From Faecalibacterium sp. (lineage in GTDB: Bacteria > Bacillota > Clostridia > Oscillospirales > Ruminococcaceae), in the NCBI GenBank assembly GCA_022652735.1, contig JALCRP010000004.1:116071-180070 (forward strand): 64,000 bases of DNA, given 5' to 3'. Below the pieces are notes generated by a model, which made no database searches, was not told where the DNA came from, and saw nothing but the letters and a program-made list of their open reading frames with translations. Made by a program: the position numbers and the translations under genes. This document shows positions 1-8,212 of the stretch, piece by piece (positions within the stretch are counted from its first letter, which is position 1; each line of letters opens with the position of its first letter).

Positions 1-446
1 GCCACAATCCCCAGCAGCTTGCCGTGCGCCGTACCGTCATCGGTAATTGCGACGGTGGAATGGCCGGTGCGAGCTTTCAGCTCCAGCACGTCGCCAAGCG
101 TCGCATCCGGCGAAAGGTTGGAATCGCTCGTTACAAAGCCCTTTTTGTAGGCTTTTACACGGCGCACCATATCCGCTTCGCTCTCGATACTCTGCGAGCC
201 GTAAATAAACGAAACGCCACCCTGCTTCGCGAGCGCGATCGCGAGTTTATCGCCGGAAACCGACTGCATGATCGCCGAAACCATCGGGATGTTCATTTCC
301 AGCGGGCATTCCTCGGCGCCCTTACGGAACTTCACAAGCGGGGTTTTAAGGCTGACCGCAGCCGGGACATTTTCTGCGGAAGAATAGCCCGGAACCAGCA
401 AATATTCGCCAAATGTACGGGAAGGCTCATCGAAATAATACGCCAT
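1..446 (-). CDS. guaB: IMP dehydrogenase, N-terminal part (cut by window edge)
   Basis: Reverse-strand reading frame open to base 1, so about 148 N-terminal residues are visible and the rest lies off the left edge. The protein begins [20 protein letters not shown], continues with the typical IMPDH start (TPLVKF, then [12 protein letters not shown]) and enters the first CBS domain ([10 protein letters not shown], then STVAITDDG). The enzyme oxidises IMP to XMP with NAD+, the first committed step to guanine nucleotides. The start at 446 is preceded by AAGGAG on the reverse strand and by a good sigma-A promoter at 506-534. GMP reductase is less likely because the CBS region is present. No purine riboswitch is seen upstream. 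Confidence 0.9.
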   Translation of the reverse strand, partial: MAYYFDEPSRTFGEYLLVPGYSSAENVPAAVSLKTPLVKFRKGAEECPLEMNIPMVSAIMQSVSGDKLAIALAKQGGVSFIYGSQSIESEADMVRRVKAYKKGFVTSDSNLSPDATLGDVLELKARTGHSTVAITDDGTAHGKLLGIV

Positions 447-505
447 ACTTTTTACTCCTTATCGTTCCCATCGTTGCAAATCGCCATCATAAATTGATTG
501 TATCC

Positions 506-534
506 AATATACCATATTTCCCATACAAATACAA
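506..534 (-). promoter_or_regulatory. Sigma-A promoter for guaB
   Basis: On the reverse strand TTGTAT is followed by 17 bases and TATATT, about 60 bases upstream of the guaB start. Spacing is ideal. Confidence 0.7.
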
Positions 535-640
535 AACCGCGGCGGCACAAACTTTCACGCCCATGATAAGGAGAAATCGGCCAAAATGCACACAATTTGC
601 CGTGAAAAAGTAGCACTTATCGCTTCATTTTCACAGCAAC

Positions 641-672
641 AAAAAGGCCCGCCGAAAACGGCGGGCCTTTTT
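641..672. terminator. Intrinsic terminator, bidirectional
   Basis: Perfect stem GGCCCGCC / GGCGGGCC with loop GAAAAC or its complement, flanked by A5 and T5 so it can act on both strands. It would end the candidate small RNA or the thioesterase transcript. Confidence 0.85.
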
Positions 673-810
673 GTACACGAAGCGGAACGTCGTCTGTCCG
701 GCAGGCTAACAGCGGCGAAGGAAACCGCTGGAGGAGGACGCCTGCCCGACGCCCCTTTTAACAAAACAAGAAAAAGATTTCTGCGGAAGGGATTTTGTTT
801 CCCTTGCTGC
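641..810 (-). ncRNA. Candidate small RNA with C-rich loop
   Basis: No credible protein is encoded between guaB and the thioesterase gene. On the reverse strand a strong promoter (817-845) is followed by about 170 bases that fold well and end in a perfect intrinsic terminator. A small hairpin (AAGGGA/TCCCTT) lies near the 5' end. The main element (about 691-753) has an outer stem GGCAGGC/GCCTGCC extended by CGTC/GACG, and an inner stem AGCGG/CCGCT. Between the stems, unpaired, is TCCTCCTCC (730-738), complementary to Shine-Dalgarno sequences. That pattern is known from trans-acting regulatory RNAs of Firmicutes with C-rich motifs. Expression is inferred, not seen. The alternative is an untranslated trailer of the thioesterase gene. 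Confidence 0.4.
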
Positions 811-816
811 AACTAT

Positions 817-845
817 ATTGTAACCCTTTTGAAACTAAATTGCAA
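817..845 (-). promoter_or_regulatory. Sigma-A promoter for the candidate small RNA
   Basis: Reverse strand TTGCAA, 17 bases, TACAAT. It lies about 110 bases downstream of the thioesterase stop, so it does not serve that gene. The next protein start downstream is guaB, beyond a terminator. Confidence 0.55.
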
Positions 846-954
846 TACCCTTTTGTAAGAAAGTTGTAACGAAATTGTTATAAATTTGTGTTAAAAAGGC
901 TTTTCTTTTCCAAAAATCGATCTTTCGCCCCGGCAGAACATTTTACGCCGCATT

Positions 955-1680
955 TTATACGCAGCACCATGCCTCGAACGCAGCATCCCCGCCCGCTTTG
1001 GTGCCAACGGTATACCAGCCGTTTTCGGCCGTGCCGCTGGCAAGCGAAAGCATCTCTCCCAGCGGCACCTCGCGGTGATACACAATGGAAAGGCGGCGGA
1101 TGGGCGCCTGCCGCACCGTATCCAGCGGCACGGATGCACAGGCAAGATCGGCATAGGCGCAGTTATTGATGTGGCCGTTCAAATCGCACAGCAGATAATC
1201 CGCATGGCGCGGCGCCAGCGCGGCCGTTGTTTGTGCTTTCGGGATCGTCTGATCCAGTGTGCGCGCTACATCCGCGTTCCAGTGCGGCTCCAGCAGAGGC
1301 GAGCCGTGGCGCAGAATATGCCGCGTCGCCGCGTCCACCAGCACCCAGCGGCTGTCTACGCAGGCAACCTCATTTCCCTGCTCATCATTTACCAGTGTCA
1401 GGCGTTTATTTACCGCATGCTTGGATTGCTCAGGCACGGTCGTCATCGTCAGCGTCTCGTCGATTACCGGCACACGCGAAAAAACAAGCGTCTGCCTCGC
1501 CAACAGATATGCCAACTGGTGCTCTACATAGAAATCATTCGTAAAGCCCAGTTTTGTATTTTGGTCTGTTGCCAGCTGCTGTGCAAAGCGCAGTAGGCTG
1601 CCGGGCTTCAGGCGGCCCATAAAATCGGCATCGTGCCGGTTGATAAAAAACTGCTCGGTGAAATTTGGATCGTATGCCAT
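955..1680 (-). CDS. Acyl-ACP thioesterase family protein
   Basis: 241 residues, near the usual bacterial length for the FatA/FatB-like family, which hydrolyses acyl-ACP to release free fatty acids from fatty acid synthesis. It shows the double hot-dog layout: an N-terminal half with FINRHDADFMGRLKPGSLLR, and a C-terminal hot-dog containing the diagnostic DLNGHINNCAYADLA segment (around residue 165) with the conserved D-x-N-x-H-x-N-N pattern. The start at 1680 has AAGGAG a few bases upstream. It is a single-gene unit between the pot operon terminator and the candidate small RNA. Substrate chain length cannot be read from the sequence. Confidence 0.85.
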   Translation of the reverse strand: MAYDPNFTEQFFINRHDADFMGRLKPGSLLRFAQQLATDQNTKLGFTNDFYVEHQLAYLLARQTLVFSRVPVIDETLTMTTVPEQSKHAVNKRLTLVNDEQGNEVACVDSRWVLVDAATRHILRHGSPLLEPHWNADVARTLDQTIPKAQTTAALAPRHADYLLCDLNGHINNCAYADLACASVPLDTVRQAPIRRLSIVYHREVPLGEMLSLASGTAENGWYTVGTKAGGDAAFEAWCCV

Positions 1681-1724
1681 GCTGCACTCCTTCTTTTATA
1701 AAACCATAAAAGGCAGTATAACAC

Positions 1725-1763
1725 AAAAACGGGGCCGCTGCTATCCGCATGGCCCCGTTTTTC
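1725..1763. terminator. Terminator after the potABCD operon
   Basis: Stem ACGGGGCC / GGCCCCGT with a 14-base loop, flanked by A5 and T5. It ends the reverse-strand pot operon just after potD. A TATACT -10 for the thioesterase gene sits at 1715-1720 (reverse strand) with no clear -35. Confidence 0.85.
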
Positions 1764-1769
1764 GGGCAT

Positions 1770-3017
1770 CTAATAAGGATTGTGCATCTTTTTGCGCAGC
1801 TTGCGCCCGATGTTAAAGCTTGCTAACGCGATAGCCAGCGCCAGAAACACGGGCACCATCCAAGCATTTCCGCTTTCGTTATAGCTTTTCAGCGCGCTCC
1901 ACTGGGTATCCAGCTCCGCATTGGTTTCGTCGCTTAAGTTTGTAAACACCTGTGTTTTCGCCAGTACGCTTTCATCCGGGTAGGCGATTTGGGAATTTTT
2001 CAAATCGTCGTCCAGGTTTTCGAGTACTTCCGGCATCGGGGTGGAGTAGCCGATATATTCGCAGTTTGCCACGCCCACATCCGTTTCGCACATGTAGTTC
2101 AAAAACATCTCGGCGGCCTCTTTGTTTTTGCTCGAGGCCGGGATACACATGTTGTCGATGGAAAGGTTCACGCCCTCTTTGGGGAACACCCATGCCAGAT
2201 CCGGGTTATCGTCGATCATGGTGATCGCATCGCCCGAATAGTAGACGCCGACGGCAGCCTCTCCGCCCTCCATTTTGTCAAAGATTTCGTCCATGACATA
2301 GGCCTGTACCAGTGGCTTTTGCTTCTTTAGCTCCTCAATGCCGGCCGAAACCTCCGCATTTGTGGTAGGGTTAATGGTTTTGCCCAGCTTGAACGCGGCA
2401 ATCGCAAAAGCGTCACGGCTGTTGTTGAACATCAAAATATTGCCGCTGTACGCCGGGTTCCACAAATCAGCCCAGCTCGTCGGGGGCGTATCGACCATTT
2501 TTGTGTTGTAAATGATGCCCGTTGTACACCACATATACGGCACACTATAGGCATCGTCCGGGTCATAATCGCGGTGTTTATAGGTGTCGTCGATTTTGGC
2601 ATAATTGGGGATGTTGGCATAATCCAGCGGCGCCAGCATGTTTTCGTCAATCATGCGCGAAACCATATAATCCGACGGCACGATCACATCATAATCCGCC
2701 GCGCCGGATTTCATCTTTGCATACATGGATTCGTTGGAATCAAACGTAGTATAGTTCACATGGATGCCCGTCAGCTGCTCAAATGCCGAAATCACATCCA
2801 CGCTGCCGTCCGAGCCGTCGGAGATATACTCGCCCCAGTTGTACACGTTCAGTGTAACTTTCTTGCCCGCAAAGCGCGTCCAATCGTAATCGGGCGAAAC
2901 CGAAATGTCGTCCGTCACGCGCAGCAGGCCGCCCCCCTGCCCTTCGGCAGACGCCGGCAGCGCCAGCATCCCCGCCAGCAGCGCAAAGCAAAGCAAAAGG
3001 GAAATTCCTTTTTTCAT
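1770..3017 (-). CDS. potD: Spermidine/putrescine-binding protein PotD with C-terminal membrane anchor
   Basis: 415 residues, substrate-binding protein of the polyamine ABC importer. Residues 1-24 form a signal peptide ending LPASA. The mature part has PotD hallmarks: VTLNVYNWGEYISDG near residue 55, then DVIVPSDYMVSRM, and WADLWNPAYSG. There is no lipobox cysteine at the cleavage site. Instead the last 30 residues hold a hydrophobic helix (WMVPVFLALAIALASF) followed by GRKLRKK, so the protein is probably tethered at its C-terminus. It is about 50 residues longer than E. coli PotD because of this tail. It overlaps the end of potC by four bases, so it is the last gene of the operon. Confidence 0.93.
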   Translation of the reverse strand: MKKGISLLLCFALLAGMLALPASAEGQGGGLLRVTDDISVSPDYDWTRFAGKKVTLNVYNWGEYISDGSDGSVDVISAFEQLTGIHVNYTTFDSNESMYAKMKSGAADYDVIVPSDYMVSRMIDENMLAPLDYANIPNYAKIDDTYKHRDYDPDDAYSVPYMWCTTGIIYNTKMVDTPPTSWADLWNPAYSGNILMFNNSRDAFAIAAFKLGKTINPTTNAEVSAGIEELKKQKPLVQAYVMDEIFDKMEGGEAAVGVYYSGDAITMIDDNPDLAWVFPKEGVNLSIDNMCIPASSKNKEAAEMFLNYMCETDVGVANCEYIGYSTPMPEVLENLDDDLKNSQIAYPDESVLAKTQVFTNLSDETNAELDTQWSALKSYNESGNAWMVPVFLALAIALASFNIGRKLRKKMHNPY

Positions 3018-3856
3018 ACCTGCGCCTCCTTTGCCGTCTGCGCGCGCTTATAGCGGTAGCTGTCGACGGCGTTCGAGACAAGGATAATCGTCAAAATAAC
3101 GAGGAACATCAGCGTGGAAAGCGCATAGATTTCCGGGCTGACCTTTTTGCGTGTCATCGAATAAATCGCAATCGGCAGTGTCTCGCGCGTACCGCAGCTG
3201 AAATACGAAATCATGAAATCGTCGATGGAATAGGTCAGGCAGATCAAAAAGGCCGAGAGCACAGCCGGGCTGATCTCGGGCAGAATCACCTTGAAAAAGG
3301 CCTGCTTCGGGTCGCAGCCCAAATCGAGCGCGGCTTCATAAATGCGTACATCCATCTGGCGCAGTTTCGGCATCACGTTAAATATGACATACGGCACGTT
3401 GAACGTGATATGCGCAATCAGCAGCGTCGGGAAGCCCATGATCGTATCCGGCAGCCAGCCGCTGTGTGCGGCAAAGCTTTGGTACGCCACAAACAAAAGC
3501 ATCAGCGAAATGCCCGTAATGATTTCAGGGTTAACGACGGGCAGATACGTGACATTGGTAATCAGCAGGCGGGATTTTTTGCCCATAGAATTGATACCGA
3601 GGGCGGCCGCCGTGCCCAGCACAGTGGCAATCACAGCCGAAGTCAGCGCCAGCTCGAGCGAAAGCGCGAGGGCCCGCAGAATGTTTGCATCCGAGAAAAG
3701 GCTCTGGTACCATTTCAGTGTAAAGCCTGTAAACAGCGCATAGCCCTTCGATTGGTTAAAGCTAAAGATCATCATATACGCGATGGGCAGATACATAAAG
3801 CCGAAAAACAGGATCAGATACGTGCGCTGGAGAAGCTTGCGATGTTTCGTTTTCAT
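3014..3856 (-). CDS. potC: Polyamine ABC transporter permease PotC
   Basis: 280 residues, about six transmembrane segments, binding-protein-dependent transport permease. It starts KHRKLLQRTYLILFFGFMYLPIAYM, typical of PotC. The cytoplasmic EAA loop that contacts PotA is readable as YEAALDLGCDPKQAFFKVILP around residue 175. It pairs with PotB to form the polyamine channel. Its ATG overlaps the potB stop by one base and its end overlaps potD by four bases, which implies translational coupling. It ends with a basic tail (YRYKRAQTAKE). Confidence 0.93.
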   Translation of the reverse strand: MKTKHRKLLQRTYLILFFGFMYLPIAYMMIFSFNQSKGYALFTGFTLKWYQSLFSDANILRALALSLELALTSAVIATVLGTAAALGINSMGKKSRLLITNVTYLPVVNPEIITGISLMLLFVAYQSFAAHSGWLPDTIMGFPTLLIAHITFNVPYVIFNVMPKLRQMDVRIYEAALDLGCDPKQAFFKVILPEISPAVLSAFLICLTYSIDDFMISYFSCGTRETLPIAIYSMTRKKVSPEIYALSTLMFLVILTIILVSNAVDSYRYKRAQTAKEAQV

Positions 3857-4668
3857 TACATCACGCCCTCCATTTCGCTTTCGTCAAAGCTCGTGGTAAA
3901 GCTCATGCACACCAGCACGATTACCATCAACACAAGGCTCATGGCCGAGCCGACGTTGAGGTTGTAGCTGTTGCCCAAAAACTGCATTTCGATCAAATCG
4001 CCGATCAGCAGGTTCGAGCCGCCACCCAGCATGCGGCTGATGACGAAGGTGGAAACCGCCGGCACAAATACCATTGTAATCCCCGTGGCAATGCCGGGCA
4101 TGCTCTCGGGGATCAAAATTTTCGTCACGGTGTTTTTCATGTCCGCGCCCAGATCCTGTGCGGCCTCGACAATGCTTTGGTCGATCTTCGTCATGGCCGT
4201 ATACAGCGGCAGGATCATATAAGGTACATAGTTATACACCATGCCCAGCACAACGGCGCCCGAAGTATTCAGCATCGTAAAAGGCCCGAGGCCCAAAAAG
4301 CCCAGCAGCGTGTTGATTGGCCCGTTGATGCTCAAAAGGCCCATCCACGCATAGGTGCGCAGCAAAAAGTTCATCCACATGGGCAGCATTACCAGCATCA
4401 GCATGATATGCTGCTTTTGGACGCGCAGGCGCGAAAGCGCATACCCCACCGGAAAGGCGATCACGAGGCAGATCACCGTCGCCTCCATCGCCAGCAGCAG
4501 GCTGCGCGCAAATACGCTGCTGTAGCCGCCGATCACCATCAGGTTTTCCAGCGTAAAACGGCCCGCGCCGTCCGTCATGGCATAATACACCACAATGAAC
4601 AACGGCACCACCGTAAACAGCACCATCCATACCAGATAGGGCGAAGCCAGTTTTTTATTTTTAATCAT
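3856..4668 (-). CDS. potB: Polyamine ABC transporter permease PotB
   Basis: 270 residues, about six membrane segments. Recognisable from the PotB N-terminus (SPYLVWMVLFTVVPLFIVVYYA), the segment MWMNFLLRTYAWMGLL, and the EAA loop VEAAQDLGADMKNTVTKILIPES near residue 170. It forms the transmembrane channel with PotC for spermidine/putrescine uptake driven by PotA. It lies three bases after potA. The acidic end SFDESEMEGVM is short and unremarkable. Confidence 0.93.
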   Translation of the reverse strand: MIKNKKLASPYLVWMVLFTVVPLFIVVYYAMTDGAGRFTLENLMVIGGYSSVFARSLLLAMEATVICLVIAFPVGYALSRLRVQKQHIMLMLVMLPMWMNFLLRTYAWMGLLSINGPINTLLGFLGLGPFTMLNTSGAVVLGMVYNYVPYMILPLYTAMTKIDQSIVEAAQDLGADMKNTVTKILIPESMPGIATGITMVFVPAVSTFVISRMLGGGSNLLIGDLIEMQFLGNSYNLNVGSAMSLVLMVIVLVCMSFTTSFDESEMEGVM

Positions 4669-4671
4669 GGC

Positions 4672-5718
4672 TTATACCTCGCCGCGGGCCATGATGTGGA
4701 TCTCGTCCGGGCCGATGTTCATGCCAATCATTTCGCCGGGCTGGCAGGCGCGGGTAGAGTGGATCAGCCACTTTTTGCCCTCGCAGTCAACCTGCATCTC
4801 GAAATGTACGCCCTTAAAAATGACGTTTTCAACGCGGCCCGTCAGCATGCCTTCCAGCGGCGTAACCACTTCAATGTCCTCAGGCCGCACAACCACCTGT
4901 ACGCTCTGATTTGCGGCAAAGCCGCGGTCGACGCAGGTAAACTCCTTGCCTGAAAAAGCCACAAGGAAATCTTTCAGCATCACGCCGTCCAGAATATTCG
5001 ATGCACCGATAAAATCTGCCACAAAAGCGTTTTTCGGCTCGTTGTAAATATCCTCGGGTGTGCCGATCTGCTGGATTTTGCCGCCGTTCATGACAACGAC
5101 GGTATCCGACATGGTCAACGCTTCTTCCTGATCGTGCGTGACATACACAAATGTGATGTCCATTTCGCGCTGCAAGCGCTTCAGCTCCAGCTGCATCTCT
5201 TTGCGGAGCTTTAAGTCCAGCGCGCCCAAAGGCTCGTCCAAAAGCAGCACACGCGGCTGATTGACGAGGCTGCGCGCAATGGCAACGCGCTGCTGCTGGC
5301 CGCCGGACATCTGGCCGATGCTGCGGCGCTCAAAGCCTTTCAGCCCGACGACCTCCAGCATTTCCAGCACCTTGCGGCGGATCGTTGCCTCGTCCATTTT
5401 TTTGAGCCGCAGCCCGAACGCGACGTTCTCGAACACATTCAGGTGCGGGAACAGCGCGTACTTTTGGAACACCGTGTTGACGGGCCGCTTATACGGCGGC
5501 ACATCGGTAATGTTTTTGCCGTCAAAAAAAACATTGCCCGAATTCGGCGCCAAGAACCCGGCGATCAGGCGAAGCGTGGTCGTTTTCCCGCAGCCCGAAG
5601 GCCCCAGAAAAGTAACGAACTCTTTGTCATGAATGTCCAGATTCAACCCGTTTAATACGAGCTGGCCGTCGAAATCAACGACAATGTCTTTCAGCGATAC
5701 AATGACAGAATTATCCAT
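4672..5718 (-). CDS. potA: Polyamine ABC transporter ATPase PotA
   Basis: 348 residues. Walker [10 protein letters not shown] is at residues 39-47, the ABC signature [15 protein letters not shown] near 137, and Walker [13 protein letters not shown] follows, with the switch histidine in [10 protein letters not shown]. The C-terminal third is a TOBE regulatory domain (RPEDIEVV, then [23 protein letters not shown] strands). It energises polyamine import. The start at 5718 is fixed by a strong AAGGGGG 11 bases upstream, the same bases that pair with an upstream segment of the leader (see 5719-5909). First gene of potABCD. Confidence 0.95.
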   Translation of the reverse strand: MDNSVIVSLKDIVVDFDGQLVLNGLNLDIHDKEFVTFLGPSGCGKTTTLRLIAGFLAPNSGNVFFDGKNITDVPPYKRPVNTVFQKYALFPHLNVFENVAFGLRLKKMDEATIRRKVLEMLEVVGLKGFERRSIGQMSGGQQQRVAIARSLVNQPRVLLLDEPLGALDLKLRKEMQLELKRLQREMDITFVYVTHDQEEALTMSDTVVVMNGGKIQQIGTPEDIYNEPKNAFVADFIGASNILDGVMLKDFLVAFSGKEFTCVDRGFAANQSVQVVVRPEDIEVVTPLEGMLTGRVENVIFKGVHFEMQVDCEGKKWLIHSTRACQPGEMIGMNIGPDEIHIMARGEV

Positions 5719-5909
5719 TAATACTGCATCCCCCTTTGCGGAATTTCCCGTACCTTCTCAGTACAGGTCAGTGCCAATTAAGCCGCCCCCGCAAAGGTTT
5801 GTTACACTGCGATGGGGCCCCTAGAAAGCCCGGCAGCTACAAGCAGCCCATACAACACCAATGTGTCAGGCACAGCAGGGATTCCCGCCGGCCCTAGATG
5901 CAACACACA
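5719..5909 (-). promoter_or_regulatory. Long structured leader of potA, candidate cis-regulatory RNA
   Basis: About 190 bases separate the predicted transcription start from potA. Reading the reverse strand 5' to 3', CCTTTGCGG (plus-strand 5789-5797) is a perfect 9-bp complement of CCGCAAAGG (5733-5741), and the second arm overlaps the potA ribosome site AAGGGGG (5730-5736). Between the arms is a further hairpin, CCTGTAC/GTACGGG with loop TGAGAAG. Upstream lie GGGAATCCC, ACAC-ATTG-GTGT and GGGGCCCC self-complementary stretches. The layout is that of a translational switch. It does not match a riboswitch class I recognise (checked by eye against ykkC, SAM, T-box, purine, glycine, lysine, c-di-GMP motifs). 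Confidence 0.5.
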
Positions 5910-5915
5910 AAGCAG

Positions 5916-5944
5916 AATATAGAAAAGAAAAGCCTCGCTGTCAA
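5916..5944 (-). promoter_or_regulatory. Consensus sigma-A promoter of the pot operon
   Basis: Reverse strand TTGACA, 17 bases, TATATT: a perfect -35 and near-perfect -10 at ideal spacing. The remaining 210 bases up to the purine nucleoside phosphorylase gene show a small TATGC/GCATA hairpin near 6008 but no convincing forward promoter. Confidence 0.85.
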
Positions 5945-6156
5945 GGGCTACGGTCACTTTTTGTGGAATGCATAAAAATTACGGAAGAAAACGGTGATTT
6001 TTCATCTATGCCTCTAAGCATACGGGCCGTGCTTTTTGCGCGCCTGCAAAATTTGCATCAAAAAGATATGTTCTTTCGGCGCGGGTTTGGGTATGCTTGC
6101 ACAAAAGGTTGGGGAAAGCCCCGGCCGAAATCCACCCAAAGAAAGGAACTTGCCTC

Positions 6157-6966
6157 ATGAAATCTCTTTCTCCTATTTTGGCGCGCATCGCCGCGGAAAA
6201 TGTGCCAGCGCCCGAAATCGGCATTGTGCTGGGCAGCGGCCTCGGCGGCCTTGCCGACCAAATTTCCGAACCGATATTTGTCCCATATCAGGAGTTGCCC
6301 GGCTTTCCGATTTCGACGGCGCCCGGCCACAAGGGGCGCTTTGTCTTTGGCCGCCTCGGCGGAAAAGCCGTCGTGTGCATGCAGGGCCGTGTCCATTATT
6401 ACGAGGGGCACCCGATGTCAGCTTTGGCCGTGCCGGTGCGTGTGATGCAGGCCCTCGGCGTAAAAAAGCTGATTTTAACGAATGCCTGCGGCGGTGTAAA
6501 CTATGATTTCAGCGTGGGCGACATCATGCTCATTGACGATCACATCAATATGATGGGCACCAACCCCCTGATCGGGCCGAACGATGATGCCTTTGGGCCA
6601 CGTTTTCCCGATATGAGCACCGTCTATTCCCCTGCCCTGCGCGCCGCCGCCGACGCCGCGGGCAAGGCGTTGGGCATTCCGCTGCGGCACGGCGTCTATC
6701 TTGGCTATATGGGGCCAAGCTACGAGACGCCCGCCGAAATCCGCGCCTTCCGCACCTTGGGCGCGGACGCTGTGGGCATGAGCACCGTGCCGGAGGCCAT
6801 CGCGGCCAGCCATTGTGGCCTGCCGGTACTGGGCATTTCGCTTATCACAAATATGGCGGCCGGCATGGGCGATAAGCGCCTTGACGGCGCCCATGTGATT
6901 GCCATCGCCAACAAGCGCGCCAAGGTATTGGAGGCGCTTGTTACGCGCATTATCGAAACCATTTAA
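6157..6966 (+). CDS. punA: Purine nucleoside phosphorylase (trimeric type)
   Basis: 269 residues, the normal length for trimeric PNP, which cleaves inosine/guanosine with phosphate to base and ribose-1-phosphate in purine salvage. Family signatures are plain: GSGLGGLAD near residue 25 (phosphate loop), GHKGRFVFG, GRVHYYEGHPM, TNACGGVNYDFSVGD, and near the C-terminus YETPAEIRAFRTLGADAVGM with LGISLITNMAAGM. The start at 6157 was preferred over an upstream in-frame ATG at 6097 because GAAAGGA precedes it at proper distance and the family begins here. It is transcribed away from the pot operon. Confidence 0.93.
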   Translation: MKSLSPILARIAAENVPAPEIGIVLGSGLGGLADQISEPIFVPYQELPGFPISTAPGHKGRFVFGRLGGKAVVCMQGRVHYYEGHPMSALAVPVRVMQALGVKKLILTNACGGVNYDFSVGDIMLIDDHINMMGTNPLIGPNDDAFGPRFPDMSTVYSPALRAAADAAGKALGIPLRHGVYLGYMGPSYETPAEIRAFRTLGADAVGMSTVPEAIAASHCGLPVLGISLITNMAAGMGDKRLDGAHVIAIANKRAKVLEALVTRIIETI

Positions 6967-7005
6967 GCGGGCCATTTTCGGCCTGTCTACTGGGAAAAGT
7001 TCTAT

Positions 7006-7055
7006 ACAAAACGGCGCCTCCGCAGCCCGGTCCGGGCCGAAGAAGCGCCGTTTTC
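7006..7055. terminator. Bidirectional terminator between punA and the hydroxyacid dehydrogenase
   Basis: Outer stem AAAACGGCGC / GCGCCGTTTT with an inner GCCCGG/CCGGGC hairpin. It separates convergent genes and can act on both strands. Confidence 0.8.
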
Positions 7056-7074
7056 TGTTTTGCTGGAAAGCCGC

Positions 7075-8100
7075 TTAGCCGCGGCGCACCATATCCGGTG
7101 TGATCTCGGCCAAGCTGTGCGCGCCGCACATCTGCATCGTATCCGCCAGCTCGGCGGCATACTTGTCGATGATGCACTTAACGCCCTCTTCGCCGCCGCC
7201 ATATACGCCCGTCACAAACGGCCGTGCGATCACTACCGCATCCGCGCCCAGCGCCAGCGCCTTAAAAATGTCTGTGCCGCTGCGCAGGCCGCCATCGACA
7301 AGCACCTTGACGCCGCTGCCTTTCAGCGCGGCCGCGATCTCCGGCAGAACCTCCGCCGTCGCCGCGCACTGATCCAGCACACGGCCGCCATGATTGGAAA
7401 CCAGCACGGCGTATGCGCCGGCCTCAGCCGCTTTCAGCGCGCCCTTGGCCGTCATGATGCCCTTAACCAGAAAAGGCTTGCCGTCGGCCATGTGGATGAT
7501 CTCTTTCAACTCGGCCACGGTTTTGCTGCCGGCCGGCGGAGTAAGGTTTTTCAAAAACGGCAGGCCCGCCGCATCCACATCCATCGCTACGGCAAAGCAG
7601 CCACAGGCCGCAACCAGCTGCATTTTCTCGCGGATGGTGTCGAGGTTCCACGGCTTCACCGTCGGGACGCCTGCGCCGCCCGCGGCTTTAATGGCCGCCG
7701 TTGCGGCCAGCATAACGTTTGCGTCGGTGCCGTCGCCCGTAAAGGCAGCAATGCCGTTATCCGCGCATGCCTTGACAAGCACCTGATTGTATTTCACATC
7801 GTCATACAGCTTAGAATAGTGCATCTGTACCGCGCCGACAGGCCCCGCAAAAAAAGGCGCACGAAAATGTCTGCCGAACAATTCACAGCCGGTATCCACC
7901 GGCTTATTTTCGGTCAGCGTATCCATATTGACGCGAATTTCCTGCCATTTGGCATAGTTGCGCGCAGAAGTATCGCCGGTTCCCTTTGCGCCGGGGCCGG
8001 GCATGCGGTTTTTGCATGCCAACCCGTTGCATACCGGGCATGCCTTGCAGCTTTCGCCGATATTCTTCCGTGCATTTTCCAGCAGTTCGGGATATGTCAT
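7075..8100 (-). CDS. FMN-dependent alpha-hydroxy-acid dehydrogenase/oxidase family protein
   Basis: 341 residues with the (beta/alpha)8 FMN fold of the glycolate oxidase/lactate dehydrogenase family, which oxidises 2-hydroxyacids to 2-oxoacids. The active-site segment VLVSNHGGRVLDQ (around residue 250, catalytic His) and the FMN phosphate site LVDGGLRSGTDIFKALALGADAV are intact. The N-terminus carries a cysteine cluster C-x2-C-x2-C-x4-C (CKACPVCNGLAC) before MPGPGAKGTG, not part of the classical enzymes. The start at 8100 was chosen because GGAGGAAG lies just upstream; an ATG eight residues earlier lacks a ribosome site. Substrate unknown; in an anaerobe it is more likely a dehydrogenase than an oxidase. 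Confidence 0.85.
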   Translation of the reverse strand: MTYPELLENARKNIGESCKACPVCNGLACKNRMPGPGAKGTGDTSARNYAKWQEIRVNMDTLTENKPVDTGCELFGRHFRAPFFAGPVGAVQMHYSKLYDDVKYNQVLVKACADNGIAAFTGDGTDANVMLAATAAIKAAGGAGVPTVKPWNLDTIREKMQLVAACGCFAVAMDVDAAGLPFLKNLTPPAGSKTVAELKEIIHMADGKPFLVKGIMTAKGALKAAEAGAYAVLVSNHGGRVLDQCAATAEVLPEIAAALKGSGVKVLVDGGLRSGTDIFKALALGADAVVIARPFVTGVYGGGEEGVKCIIDKYAAELADTMQMCGAHSLAEITPDMVRRG

Positions 8101-8212
8101 GATTTCTTCCTCCGTTTTTTCCATTCGCCATTCAGAAAACTCTGTTTCTATTTTACAGCAGGCATGTTACAATGTACATAGATTTTCGACAGGATTCTGG
8201 GGAGGCTTTTAT

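Noticed and set aside
555..812. Reverse open frame of 85 codons between guaB and the thioesterase gene.
   Set aside because: It runs through the terminator stem, starts inside the proposed promoter region and resembles no protein.
5719..5909. Possible ykkC/guanidine riboswitch because of a CTAGGG motif in the potA leader.
   Set aside because: The remaining conserved elements (GGTCCGAGA-like and CACGG blocks) are missing; kept only as an unclassified leader.
5719..5909. Possible T-box leader before potA.
   Set aside because: No AGGGTGGNACCGCG-type T-box sequence is present.
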